NCBI GenBank assembly: GCA_013399875.1
Contig: VXAZ01001038.1
Location: forward strand, 1-64,000
DNA: 64,000 nt
From: Gymnorhina tibicen
Lineage: Eukaryota; Chordata; Aves; Passeriformes; Artamidae
Direction of reading: 5' to 3'
A program made the position numbers and the translations under genes. The notes under the pieces are model-generated. The model searched no databases, was not told where the DNA came from, and saw only the letters and a program-made list of their open reading frames with translations. Positions 13,131 to 26,700 of the stretch are shown here, piece by piece. Position 1 is the stretch's first letter; the number at the start of each line of letters is the position of its first letter.

Positions 13131-15740
13131 TCTTTAAATTTCCTTAATGACTTCTTGGGATCATTAACGAAATCTTCCAAATATCAACGAAATGCCATAG
13201 CAGTCTTTTATCACTGAGAGTCAAAGACCAGCACATCTAATGCAGTAGTTAGCTCACATTAAAGTTCTGTTACAGTTTTTTCAACTATGCTGTTTAAAAA
13301 TCAGTCTATTGTTAATTAGGCAAAACCCATCCTTTCTAGATTAGAAGGGGGGGTGTTGTTTTCGGGTTTTTTTGTCTTGAAAGGTTCTGTGACAGCAGCT
13401 AAAGTGCAAGTCTAGACTGAGGAAGGCTCAGAGCATCAGAAATAATTTAGGAGTTGCTAAGGGAAAATTGTTAGGAAATCCTTATTTCAGTATTGTCTCT
13501 CTTGTTACCTACATAGGACAATTCTCAGACAACTGATGCGAGATAGGATTGAACATATGATGAAATAGTTTTGCCTACTGTTTTACAGGAAAGATCTCCT
13601 AAATCAGACGCTGAATTATCACAAGTGAAACCTGATTTTCCTTGGAACCCCCTCTCTATGTCGGCACTGGTTTGCTCATCTGGGCACTTCATTTGCCAGA
13701 TTTACTTTTTTGCACTTTGCAACCTGCTCTGCATCTATTGAGGGAAATTTAATTGCATCTTTTACTTCACTGCATCGACTGTGGCATTATTAATGCAAAC
13801 GGGATTTGTGCTGCTAACACAAGAAGCCGGCAGCTCTCTGCCTGCAGAGGAAGGGAAGCAAACCCAAGAGCAGTTCAGCTTCTTGCTTTTTAGCAGAGGA
13901 GCCCTCTGCCAGTGGCTTCTAATCTTAACCTATTCTGGAAAGGCGAGGTGGGGCTCCAGGGTGCCCGTATTTGCTAACTGTAGATAAAAGCTGTGCGCAC
14001 TACGAATTAATGCTGCAGTATCAGCGTTACCAAAGGCTGCCACACCAGAATCCCACTTTGGGCTGACCCCTGCTTCAGAAGTGATTTCTGTTTTGTTTCT
14101 AGGAAGGCAGAACAGACTTTCTGTCTGGCTGATACTGCAAGCCTTTCACGTATGGCTTCCCACTAGGAAAACCAAGCGCAGCATAATAAAGGCAGCAAGA
14201 TAATTAAGATATCTGAGTATTTACTCTTGGTTCTTAATGTGTGTGTCAGATGGGAAGCAAATACTCTCCAAAGGAACAGCACATTTACTGTTCCAGCTTT
14301 CTCCTGAAGGCCAATAATGGCATTTTCATTTTCTCTGAGCCAGAGGCAGTTTGACTCTAGCAAACGTTGCACTAAGCTAAAAGCCCAGTGCTGCTGCTCT
14401 GATTTTCCTTGGAGGGACATTCCGTGACCTCTGCTCATTGCCATTCACTCTGTGTCTCACTCAGTCTAGCTCTGCACTTTAAGAATCAGCTTCCATTTAT
14501 TATTTTGAACGTTTCTCACATCCATCAGTAAAAGATGACCTAGCAGAATATCGCTCTGAATGGAGCTAGAAAGACTGAGTCATGACAGGATGCTGATGGA
14601 TAGCAGTCACCAGTAGCACAGGGCATGTTGTACAGCTGCCCTTTTGCTCAGGGAAAACACAAACATCTGGAGTTTAGCCAGTGAAATAAAGAAGGACAAC
14701 GGTTAAAAATGTTGGTGCCTTGGTAGGTGGCAAGGTGAAACACAAGAATAAGTTATGCCCAGAAGTTATTTGTGTATTTGATTGCAATAATCAGGTATAA
14801 AACTGCTTCTGTTGAGTGCTACCAGGTTCAGTTTTTCCACGGAGGCCACCCCCTTCACCCTGGGGTTCTTACCCAGGTCAGATAATATGGCAACAGAAAG
14901 TCTCTAAAAAGAGGGAAGGGTATGCCAGCAGATCAGTGCTGGGAGAGGAAAAGAACTTTATCACTGCAGGAAACTCTAAACAATGATAGGAGTAGAGTTT
15001 GAGAAAGATGGAGAACAATCTTTAAGCACTGCTACAAAACTAAACTATAGATTTCATGCATTACTGGCAACCAAGGTTTATTCTGCCAAACCTTTCTGTC
15101 GTCAAATACACCCCTCACTGTCCTGCTCTGTTTTCAGCAGCCCAGTCAGGAAGGCTGTAAAATCCATGTAAGCCCTCTCTGGTGTGTGTAGTAAGCAGCC
15201 TGGCTAACCTCTGGCACACACAGGTTATTTTCTCTCTCCTGCCCTGCCCGCACTCCCACTGCTCCCAGCACACTCAGAACTGGGAATGCTGTTATGTGCT
15301 TGTGGTCGGGGAGGAAATGTGGCAGTGCTGCACTTCATACTTGGAGCAGAAAATAACAAGGTTTGTAATAATCCTTTTACTGGCATTCTTCCTGCACTCG
15401 AAGTGGGAGATTAAAATAATGATAATAAAGAGTGAATTGTAAGGAAATCTTCTGTAACAATGAGTTTTGTTAGCTATAGATTGATCCTACTGGTTGTCCA
15501 AATGCCTAAAATAAAATACAGGCTGAGTATTTCAGAGGCATTATTCTAATTATTCCACCTTTTCTGTTCCTGGCCGTTCCTCATGCGTGTCACTGACAAT
15601 CCTAGAAACAAATAAGTATTTGTCTAAGTACACTACAGCTGTTTCTTTCATTCTCCCAGGCAGTTTCAGTGTCTCTGTAAAACACAAATATTTCTTCATA
15701 ACTTAGTAAAAAACCCAAATACCTGATAAGTAAAAGATAA

Positions 15741-15800
15741 ATAGTTTGATATAGTTTGAGAAATAGTTTGATATAGTTTGAATAGTTTGAAATAGTTTAG
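15741..15800. repeat. Six-copy ATAGTTTGA minisatellite
   Basis: Six consecutive copies of an ATAGTTTGA core are spaced 9 to 12 bases apart. The spacers are T, GAA, T, none and A, and the final copy reads ATAGTTTAG. The array is AT-rich, bounded by unrelated sequence, and resembles no recognised transposon end. Confidence 0.9.
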
Positions 15801-16740
15801 CAATTGATAAAAATTAGCGAAAGACTTGGTAATTCCAGGACTTAAAACAGCTCAACGTGGGTAATCTCAGAACATCTATTGTGCAGCACAGGGCAAAGCT
15901 ACACTTACAGAAAAACCTGGAAACAAGGCAGAAGAAAGCAATTACTTGCAGGAATACTTTGAGGTTTATTTTATTTTAATAAGATCTGTCAGGAATGAAC
16001 CCACATAAAGCACAAATCGAAGGAGCAGATTTCAGTGATCCATCAGCAGATGTCCCCCAGACAAACAGAACAACTCCCCCGGCATTCAGCGTGTGGCTGA
16101 GCAATCCCGAGCCCCACAGGGATGCGCTGTGGGATTGCCTCCCTGCCACTCCCAGCCAGAGGGCATTTACAGCCTTAACCCACGGCTCAAACACAGCAGG
16201 AAGAGTCTCCAGGTCAGGATTGATGTGTCCACTCCTAAAGACGGCTGCACAAACACTGCCTGCCCGTGCTGGCTCCAAAACTGCCCGGGGAACGAGCAGG
16301 GAATGAGGGAATGAGGGTGTTCTAAAGGGGAATGTTTGTGCTGTATGGAGGCACTGCAGCTGGTCCTGCATTTCCACGCTGGGCACGGCCCGAAAATGCA
16401 AAATGAGCTGGCGACTTGCAATCTGATGGTTGAGAGGTAGATAACGGAGTCAGTATTTCCTCTCACAAATGGAAAGCCAAAGTACAAGACACAAGTGAAT
16501 TTTCCAAGGTCATTATTCAGTGGACATGCAGAATTCCGGTCTTCCTTTCTCCAGATTTCCTTTCCTCTCTAAGAAATTGCCAAGAACTGTGTTTCCATTT
16601 TTCGTTGTTTGGGAAAGTTTTGATAACGCGATCCACGACCACAAAGGCCTGAATTGTGGGCACTCCTACTGATTCACCAGAAAGTGATTGTAAATAAAGA
16701 TTATTAGAATTGAACGCTACAGAAGTGGCTTTCGAAACTG

Positions 16741-16778
16741 TTTCTGAACAGAAATCAAAACTTTCTGAACAGAAATCC
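16741..16778. repeat. Two-copy 21-bp tandem duplication
   Basis: The 16-base string TTTCTGAACAGAAATC occurs at 16741 and again at 16762, a 21-base period. The copies are identical over this core. Confidence 0.85.
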
Positions 16779-19700
16779 AGAGTTTGGTGTGGGAAATGCT
16801 TCTGCTGGGGCTCTCCTCTCCACCTGCTCCGGCACGAGGTCACTGCACACCAGCAGTGCTCAGACAGGGATTTACAGAAATAGTAGGTATTTTCATTTCT
16901 TTTCATCATTTCAAAAGATGACTAAATGGATGTCAAGGAGTTTGAAAGAGAAAGAAAATTTGATTTTTACTTCTGTTCCACTGAATTTCTGCAGAGGTCA
17001 GCATAAGAAATGCTGAATGATCCCAAGGAGGGAGAGAGAACACTTTGCCTGGTTTGCCTGAGGATTCCAAACTCAGATAAAATTTAAGTGTTTAACAAGT
17101 ATTTGACAACATTGCCATATCCTTAACAAGCTTTCATGAATGAATGAAATAAACCCATATCTTTCATGTCTTTCCTTCTCAAGTATTTACATACTACCCA
17201 ACGGCTTGCCTGTGGCTATTTGCATCCAAAAGCCTTAAATAATTAGCATTAATTAGACTGATCATAGCAGGAATACTCAGTGATCTCTTTACAAAAATTG
17301 GATTGCACAATTCCATTTCTCAGTCTTATTTCTTCAGTGTCACTCCACTCACACAAGTGAGATCAGTATCCAACACAGGCTTTCTTCTCCCTCTCCAGAT
17401 TTTCCTGTTAGAGAGAGAAAGTGTGTGTGTGGTTTCTTTGTTTTTAATCATTATTTAAATTGTACACCTCAGGTTATCCTATCAGGACAAGCCATGGCAT
17501 TTTTTAGTTACAGTGCAAACCCACCTGCAGCTGGTTACAAAAGCCCAGGGTGTCAATAAAAACATACAGGGAAAAATCTCAGTAGCTGCCATACTTTCAA
17601 ACAGACCCAGTTTGGAGCAGTTGCTGTTTTTTTTGTAAAGGAAAAACGTATTCTTTCTTCTCAGCTACTTCCTGGTGCCACTGTCACACAGCAAGAGACA
17701 ACAAAACTCAGGGACAGGTTCGGTTCTTACCACAGAAAGCACCGTGGAACCAGCACTGCTGGGAACCTCCGTCGGAATCTTGGAATTCGGTCTGGATCTT
17801 TGGTTATAAAGCAGAAATAGTCTTTAGCTGTCCTGATTGAGCAGAGTTTGAATGATTGGCCCTGCAGAATAAATGGTCAGAGAGGGGAAGGCAAACTGTG
17901 TTCACTTGGTGCCCCTTTAAAAGAGCTTGGTCAATTCCTTAAACAAGAAAAACTCATGGCAAGATCAGAGAGAAAATATTTGTCAGATTAAAGATCCACA
18001 ACGAGAGCCAGCTCACAGGGCAAGGGCTGTCCCTGCTCTGTGATTTCCTGGCGAGATACACCCAGACCCAGAGCATTCCATCAGCAACCAGCCTGCTGTG
18101 CTAAAGGAAAGAGTAAAAGCCCAGGGTTCGGGTGGGCACAGCCACGCTGCCTCCCCTGGAGGAGAAACAGGGGGAGAGGAATGCAGGACAGGAGTGGGAA
18201 GGCAGACAGAGAGGCAAAAATACACAACATTTATGTCACTTTTGTTTCAGAGGAATCACTTTAATGAGCAGGGGTTTTGCTCTGAGCAAAGCTGGCATTC
18301 AACCCAAATCAATAAACTTTTGTATTAGCTTTGGTTTTCTTCAGGGAGAGGCCCTGAATCTTGCATAGCCACGACTGTATCTACGTCTTTATTCATTTAG
18401 TTAAAAAAAAATATTCAGAAGAGTCTACTTTACATTCCTCTCAGACTTTCCTAATGGAAATTATGTAGCAGCCTTCAAAGAGATTGATAGAATACATCTG
18501 AGGACTTTCACTATTAACACAAATTAGAGAATGTATAAATGATTTTCTGAAGATAAATATGCACGAAGAGAAAAATCAATTCTGTTTACCTTTTCCAACA
18601 GAATAGATTCAACTCCAGTTAGGTGTAAAAGGGTTTTAAAAAAGCAATACAAGCAAAACATACAAAGTGCTGATTCTGTTTTACACTTGAAAGCAAAAAG
18701 ATTCCCTCCTTCCACCTCCCAATAAAATCAAAGACTCAGAAAGAGCCCAGCTCAAATCTTGTGTTCCAGTTATAAGTATCCTCTTACAGGGCCTGTTGGA
18801 ACAAAGGAAATCACAGAGAACTGCTGGGTCAGGGTAACCCCAGAGCCCAGAACAGGCTGTTCCCAGAGGATGGTGCTCTATCCAAAGTGTCCCTGGAGGC
18901 AGGACACGCTGCTCCCACCTCTCTACTCACCTGTCCTACGCTCTCTTTTCCCCTGCGGGGAGAAAAACTTATACACTGCAGCTGAACAAAGAACATTCTC
19001 CATAATTCACCTCTACAGTCACTCTGAAATTTTTTTAAGCTCTGTGTTTCTTAAAAGCAACCACCACACGTGGAAGGCGGCAGAGACTGTGCCTGTGACG
19101 AACACAGACCTCACATTTTTATTTCACGCTGCTGTTTTCCCTCAAAGCAGGCACCAAAAGAGCCTTTTTATTCAAGTTGTCTGTTGGAGAGATCAGACTG
19201 CGCCTACCTGACAGTGTTGTGCAGCCATTAGTGGGAGACAGCCAAGTTTATAGCCAAACGTTTAGATTAGACCATTGATAAAACAGGAGCGAGTCCTGGT
19301 CCTTTCCTGTTTATCTCCCTGCCCTCGTGGGGAGCTGGAACCAAATTCTTCAGTGACATTTCTGGTAAATAAAACAATTGAGAGATGAGGGGCTATAAAA
19401 GGGCAGCAGTGCGAAGAATCCGGGCTGCCAGATGATCTGGGGGAGGACTGGCACGAGGGACCCAGGGATGCTCTCCTGGACCTGTGGGACGAGCAGGTGA
19501 CCCAGAGGTTTTGGTGCATTTTGTAATTAAAAGCACACCCATATAAGGCACCCACTCATTGCTTTATGCTTCCTGCCTCTTTCCCAGAGGTTTCCCTTTG
19601 CCATGAAGACAGCCTTAGATAACTGTGTTTACATCTGGAAGATTTTCTTGGTATGGATGGATATCACATAGCTCAGACCAGAGCCCAGCTCTCCCAGAAA

Positions 19701-19964
19701 AGGCTGAGAAGCCTCCCAGATGAAACCCTCAATCTATAGGGCTCCGGTGACACTCACTGTTTTTGGAATATTTTGCCAGCAGTCACACTCTGATTCACAT
19801 GATATTGCCAGCTGCCTTCCCACACTGATGCCACTTGGAGAGACAGTGATTTGTAAGAACAAAGCCTGGTGAAAACAATATTTAGGGACCTTTCAGCTAC
19901 AGAGACTGTGCATTACAAACACCACCTGTTTATAAATCAGGCTTCTGCTGCTACATCTGCTGCA

Positions 19965-20631
19965 CCAATCCAGGCTGGGCATGACCAGAGCAGCCCTGGG
20001 AGAAGGACCTGGGGTGCTGTGGGTGAGAGCTGGACCTGCCCCAACCCAGAAACTCCCCGTGCCCTGGGCTGAGCGCCCAGCGTGGGCAGCAAGAAAGGGA
20101 TTGGGATTGTGCCCCTCTGCTCCCTCAGCTGAGACCCCACCTGCAGGGCTGCCCCAGCCCTGGGGCCAGCACGGGGAGGAGCTGGAGCTGCTGGAGAGAG
20201 CCCAGAGGAGGCTCCAGGATGAGCAGAGGGATGGAGCAGCTCTGCTGGGAGGAAAGGCTGGGAGAGTCGTCCAGCCTGGAGAGGAGAAGCTTTGGCGAGA
20301 CTGAACTGTGGCCTTGCAGGGCCTGAAGGGGCTACAAGAAAGATGGAGAGAGACTTTTTAGGAGAGCGTGTGGTGATGGGACAAGGGGGAATGGCTTCAA
20401 ACAGAGAAAAAGTGGGTTCAGATTGGAAATTAGGAAGGAATTATTCCCTGTGAGGGCGGAGAGGCCCTGGCACAGGGTGCCCAGAGAAGCTGTGGCTGCC
20501 CCTGGATCCCTGGCAGTGCCCAAGGCCAGGCTGGACGGGGCTTGGAGCAGCCTGGGACAGTGGGAGGTGTCCCTGCCCAGGGCAGGGGTGGGACTGGATT
20601 CTAACCCAAACCACCCTGGGATTCCGTGATA
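19965..20631 (+). mobile_element. CR1 LINE 3' fragment, 5'-truncated and decayed
   Basis: A non-LTR retrotransposon remnant of the chicken repeat 1 (CR1) family in + orientation. CR1 landmarks, as I know the family, appear in order. First is AGCCCTGGGAGAAGGACC near 19990, from the end of the reverse-transcriptase frame. Next are GTGCCCCTCTGCTCCCTCAG-like and GGAGCTGCTGGAGAGAGCCC near 20173-20202. The GGCTGGACGGGGCTTGGAGC block follows near 20530, then the AACCCAAACCACCCTGGGAT tail near 20603. The ORF2 part is broken by indels and is not translatable. About 15-20 bases of the usual 3' UTR appear to be deleted between GGACTGGAT and CTAACCC near 20599. No clear target-site duplication is seen, and the 5' boundary is approximate. 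Confidence 0.9.
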
Positions 20632-20690
20632 TGGCAAAACCATTAAGGATTACCAGGTTAGAGGCTGTTGATATGAATCTGCCTTCTGGT

Positions 20691-20707
20691 AAAAAAAAAA
20701 AAAAAAA
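20691..20707. repeat. Poly(A)17 tract
   Basis: Seventeen consecutive A residues, then an A-rich stretch with G and C interruptions, about 60 bases past the CR1 end. CR1 elements do not normally end in poly(A), so this tract is probably independent of the element. Confidence 0.85.
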
Positions 20708-23700
20708 GAAAAACAACAAAACAAAATCACAGTTGAAATTAAAAGTGGATAAATGCTGCATTGTGCATAATCACCACACTCAGGGGAGAGAGGTGTTTTT
20801 TTGGGCTGAAATGGGCTGATTTACAGCTCATGGGGGTGTCTGCTGCACAGAACAACAGCAGCATCTCTACATGCATAAGTTACCAGTGTGTGAGTTCTTT
20901 CCTGCCTTTCACATCTACAATTTATTAAACTTGCTCACAATTCCCTTGTTGGAGCAGATATTTATGCTGTGCAGTATCTAATGCATCCAGAGAAAAATAA
21001 AATTGGGGATAATGCAGGAAACTGAACACCGTGGTAGGATTTTTCCGTATCGGTCAGCAGTGCTTCTACAATTGTAATTGATCATAAATAGAAATCAGGG
21101 CTTTGCAAAAATTGCCCTCCCTGAAGGGCTGTGACTGAAAATGATCAGGCAAACACTGGGTTTGCCACGGGAAATGTGGCCCTTATCACTCAGCTTTTAG
21201 AAGGAAAACTGAAAGGTTAAAAACAGAAATAGCTGCCCTTCCTTTTGCAGCTCCTGTTTTCCTCTTTACGTGGGTATTTGTGTCACCACAGAGTCAGGGC
21301 TTTGGGTCTCGTCTCCAGCCAGCCCCCAGGTGTATTTTCATTTTCACATTTCCAGCAGCAGCCCATCAGTGTCACAGCTGTCACTCCAGCCAGCCCGTGC
21401 CTTTGGGATGCGTGGCTCAGAAATTGAATTCTCCCGAAGAAAGTTCAGAAAACCTCGCACAGTGAGCGGTCCTTCCACTGCTCCTGTGTGAAAATCCCAT
21501 CCAACACCCAGTGACAAACTCCTTTATGTAACAATACCTGCTCCAGCTGTAAGCTGGAGAAGCAGTGAGCAGCCACAAAAAAGGGAATAAATGCAACTGT
21601 GAAAAAGCACCACCTCATCTGTAAGGCTGTGCACAGACATCTCCAGAGAATTTAAGGCTTCTCTTTAATCAGCCAGACCCAAACCACTTTCTGCTGCTTT
21701 CAGTCCAGCCAGCCTCTACAATGTTTTCAGACCTTGTTTTGAAAGCTGCATTTGTTAATTGGCTTCTCTTTAAAAACTCCAGTGACAGCTCTCCTGTTTC
21801 CACCATTCTGTGCATCCCATATTTGCTTAAAATAACCTAGGCCATGTTATTAGGCTGGTGGGCAAAAAACAAACAAACAAACACTAAAAGCAGATGAGGA
21901 CATGAACCTTGGGAGAGCAGAAAATTCTCTGGAAAAATGTAAGCTAAAGCAAGAAAGGAAGACACAGCCATCACAGAAAGGCTAAGTGAAATCTCCTAGA
22001 GCTCTTAAAAGAAATCAGTGTATCAGCTAAAATTACGTAAGTGCCCAGTAATGGGAGATGCCAAACCTCTGACATCTCACCAGAGGCTCTTCAGGAAAAT
22101 AAATTCCCTCAGAACGAAAAGGAAAAGCCTTTGTATGGACTAATCTTTTTTAAAAAAGGTTGGGAATAAGCGGAGGGTTTTCACAAAGAAGCAACATTAA
22201 TATTGAGGTCACCAAGCACAATTTTTGAGATTGGTGCTGTTAAACAAATGTTCTGCAAGAAAGAGTGAAAACCACTGAGTTTTCCAGACTACTAAAATCC
22301 GAAGCAGGCTTCAAGGATCTCACTGAGTGATGAGAAAATTAAATGCACAGTGTCAAGAAGTGCAAAGCAACGCACAGTCAGGAAAAATGACTTTGCTTAC
22401 CCAATTACAGCTTTAAAATTAGCTGTTACCTCTCAGATAATATATGGAAGATATTCTGATGGCTCTCTAAGAACACAGGATTAACAAGAAAAGACACTGA
22501 GGATGTAAGAAAGTAATAGGAAAAGGATTAAGAAGAAATTGGAAGATTAGAAGGTGTTCTGCTATTTAATAACACTCTTCTGATGAATACTTGGGGGAAC
22601 TGTGACTTCCCACTGTCCCACCTCAAAAAACACAGATGGATTGGAAATGATAAACAGGAGGGGAAAAAAAAACCCGGTAAGGAGAGCAGGGAAGTTGCCT
22701 TGTGGGAAGGACTGAGCAGCAGGGATTCCTCAAGCAGGAATAGCAATGGTGGGAGATGGGAAATTGGAGGAAGTCCTGCAGTGTAAGTGAGAAGCAGTTA
22801 CATCCAAAACCAAAAGGAAGCACTTGCCGTGGGAGACAGAGTAGAAGTGCATTCACTTTTAATTAAATGGCTTAATTGAAGATCTGTCAGCCGGTGGCTG
22901 TGAAATGCAACGGCTCCTCTGGCCAAGAGGAGGGGACAGAGGCAGCTGACACCAGGTCAGGGCTGTCTGTAGGGCAGCTGGAAACACAACCGGCCAGAAC
23001 CTGCACGGGAGCACAGCCAGGGCAGCAGCCGCAGCTTGGAGCTCGGGCCCTTCCCTCGGGCCATGGAGAGAAACGTGTTCAGCAGCCCTGCAGCCCTGAG
23101 CAGCGCCCTGAGGGATGGAGTTCCGTCCCTGGCCGGCTGCTCACGCCCTTGGCTGGCTCATCCAGGACGAAGAACAACCCTGCTTTGCGTGGGAACTCAG
23201 TCCAGGTGGCCTCCAGAGAGCCCTTCCAGCCTCTGATGCTCCTCTGGTGGCTCGCTGCAGAATCCTGTCCCTGCTGGATTTGCCTGGATGGCCACTACAG
23301 GCAATCATCCTGGTGATGCTGTTTGACTTGGGTGAATGTTCTCACCCTCTCCTTCAGCTGTGAAAAACGCCTCACATCCAGTTTGGTTTGCAGTCCCTGG
23401 TGCCTTTCCCTGGTGGGAATGCCCATTTTCACCAGGCAGCGTTTCCTGGAGCTGCTCTTGGTTCTGGCACTCCTTTGTTCAGCCCTGCCTTTGGCTCCTG
23501 CACATTCTGCTGGATCTGGACAAGATAAAGCTCCTACAAATGGAAGCAACACCCAGAGGACAGGCTACGGGCATTCAGTCTCATTAATTACAATTACCAG
23601 GCAGCAAAAGCGTTGTAACAGGAGCACCCAGGGGTCCTTTCCACTCTCTGGTTCTGTGAGGGAGTGATAAACTGGAGTGATAAGTACAGAAACTTCCTTT

Positions 23701-26700
23701 GAGAATATTAAGTATATTTTTCCACATGAAACTCTGGAACAGTACCGGAACATTAACTTGGTTTCAATTAGAATCACTAGCCACATATCAAATTAGCCCT
23801 TGAGGGAAAGATTCTGGTTTTTGCTCGTCCAAAACACCACCATTACTAGAGAACATAAGAAATCTTTCATTGTTTACTCACTCTCAGGATAAGAAATAAG
23901 CTGTGATATTTTTGTGTCAAGATTCTCTCATTAAAAGGTTCCTAGCTCTAACAGTTATGAAATAGATTCTGTTCTCTCAGGTCCTGTGAAGGGAAAGTGG
24001 GAGAAGGCTCTAACTCACAAACCAGCAGAGATTTCATCATTCCTCCTTCTGGAAAACAGTCAGAAAAGTGGGTTGTTTCTCCTTTAATTAGAATGTAAAG
24101 GGCAGAATTGAGAAACTGTGGCACATTTATCACTCCATATGCCAGTGTAAAAGAATGCCAAAGAGATTCAGGCATTTTAAAAGCTAAATGTGTCATTTAA
24201 GTGTTTAGACTAAGCTAAACAAATATTTTCATCCCGTTTTAAATCAAAACACCTATGATCATAGAAAGGTGTTTTTCTCCATCTCTTTTCACCATCGCTT
24301 ACTCCAACTACAATGTTTTAAAGTAATTTTAGCCTGATTTTTTCTACCCATAAAAAGGCAGCTGTGTCTTAACAACTTTCCCTTGATGATTTCTCTGGTT
24401 TTTTTGTAATTAATGGCCTGCATGACTCAACATTTTCCACTGTTTTTATCAGTCTGTCCAGGCAGTCTTTTCAAGCAACTGGCCTATTATAGCAGGGTTA
24501 AAATCCTCTTGAAAACCACTTCTACAATTCCAAAGAGGTGGCTATTTAGACATAGGTGATACAACTTTTTTTAGCATAGGAAGGGGAAATTTAATAGTCT
24601 CTGTTTACTGAACAGCTCTGACTCATCTTGTCCAAGCTGTCAGTGCTCTCAGAGAGGTGGAGGGGGGGAGAAGAAAAACAAAAATAAAACAGAGCGTGCA
24701 AGAGAGCAAGAGAAAACGATGTGATCATGTCGTTAGAGACTGCATTCTAAATTGCACACCACAGGGAGCTGAGTTAAGATCCTCAATCCCCAGTGTTAAG
24801 GGTTATATTTGCCCTGCCCAGAGAGCAGAGCCGTGTGCTGACATCCTAATTCGTGCTTTCTGAGGGAACTACGTGAAGGAAAACAGCATCACTTACATGG
24901 GAAGCAAAATACTCCCCCTGCATCTTCTCCCAGGCCTGTCTCCAGGCAGCACATTCGTGTCTCAAAATACGGCACAGAAAAACCCCAGCTACCTATACCA
25001 CACTCCTTCTGGCTTGCTTGAAACTTTGGTAGGATTTATTTGTGTCTAGCAGATAAAAATATAACTGCGCGCTTGATTCTCTTGCCCCAAATACCCTTAA
25101 ATCCAAATCCACGGTTTCCTCTATCCCCACATCCCTCACAAAAGTCAGTGCATCTGCACAGGATCTGGGCTGAGAGGGGTTTGTGTTGCTCTCTTTCAGA
25201 AGTGTGGCTGCTCCCCTGCTCACAGGGATTTGTCTCCGAAGGTTTAACTGACACCGGGAATTGTGTAAAACTCTTGCAAACACCCCGGCCCTGCCTGCAG
25301 CTTTGGCTCAGGCTTCAGGAGGAATTCTTCACTGTCAGTCACATGGCTTGTCAGATGGAAGTGAGAATATCATTTCTATCCCATCCCATCCAGTTCACCG
25401 CTAAAGGCTGCCACTTAGCTTTCCTTTCAGGGCTGTAGATGATGGATGGATGGGTGGAAGATTATTTGGATCACAGAACAGATGAGTGCTGAATATACAC
25501 CAGGAAGAAAAACTTCTATACTTCGTTTCAGAGAAATCATTAACCTGTGTAGCCCAGGTTCCAAGCAGCAATCGTCCCAGTTTCAGAAACACTGACTCAT
25601 TAAATAGGATTTCAATTTGAAAATCCCATCTAATGTTTTTACAGCAGGATGCTAACTTTGAACCACAAACAAATTACGGCTAATGAATTAATATTTGCAA
25701 CTCAATTAAATAACGCTCTAATCATTAACTGCTGTGATGGGGATTTCTGGAAAAGGCCATTCAGTTACTGTATTATCTAGCACTTTTCAAAAACGCTCTA
25801 CAGGAATACTTTTCACTCTTGCACATATAAGAAATGCTTTAATTTAACACAACACTGTTATTCCTGTGCTAGTTCTACTCCTGGGACTACTGAAGTGGCA
25901 GAACCTGTATTTCAGTTTAATCTTCTGCCTTGGTATCATTGTATTATGGCTAAATGGTGATCCCTGCCTGCACCCAAGCTGGTGCAATCTCCGAATTTGC
26001 CAAGACCAAAGCATTCTATGAAAATAAATTCTCCAAAAGTGGGTCTTGTCTTCTGCCAGTGCAGGGGGAGCAGCCCAGGGGAGTGACTCTTGCTTCCTGT
26101 GGTAAACACCAGTGCAAGTCAGCCCAAACAACATATTTTATTTAAAGCCTTTACTTACATTTTGGCCAGGCAGCAATGTCCTTCAGGCTTCATGAGAGGC
26201 ACCCGCTCCATCCAGGGGACAATCAGCCTGCTTTGAAGAGTGCCCCTCTCAAAATGCAGGTTTGTTTTCACCATTCTAGTTGGGGGGAAAAATATCACTT
26301 CGTGGGTGAAGGTCTTGGCAAAACTGCCAGGCAATTCATTCTGAGGTGGTTTTCTTTGTCCACACCCGGGGTGCCCAGGACTTTGCTAAAAGGGGTGCAC
26401 TAGCTCTGACTCCCCGTGGTGTGGGCACATTCCCAGTTCCTGCCCAAGGGGCTAGCAGTGTATATACATGAGTATTCTTATCTATCACTTCTAGAAAGAT
26501 GGAAACACCAGTGGTAACTGGCTAAAGTAAGAACCAGGCCCAAAAGAACCAGGTTCCAGCTTGTTTGGAACCATTGCTTGACACTTCTCTCAGCTCTCAT
26601 GCTGCTGTTCGCTGTGCCACGCCCCGAGGGGAGAGACAGCCCCCAGAGAGGATCCCAAACACTGCAGGGATGTGAGAACTCCAGTGAAGAGACTGAGGGA

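Larger units (their letters stand above)
10000..19964. other. Intergenic sequence, no gene recognised
   Basis: No coding exon, RNA gene or intact transposon is recognised. A pyrimidine-rich stretch at about 10165-10310 and a CCT-rich one at 10540-10640 produce chance frames on the + strand. Tandem structure is limited to a TAGTC-type array (13108-13130), an ATAGTTTGA array (15741-15800), a 21-bp duplication (16741-16778) and a short GT run near 17420. The frames at 15976-16401 on both strands sit in a GC-richer patch and do not look like a protein family. Confidence 0.55.

Noticed and set aside
20632..20710. Poly(A)17 as the tail of the adjacent CR1 or of a processed pseudogene
   Set aside because: CR1 ends in its own short 3' repeat, not poly(A). 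The bases between the CR1 end and the A-run match no gene I know.
22876..23667. Series of + strand frames that might mark a retrotransposed gene or viral-type remnant
   Set aside because: I could not match any frame to a gene family. No poly(A) tail, terminal repeats or target duplication are visible.
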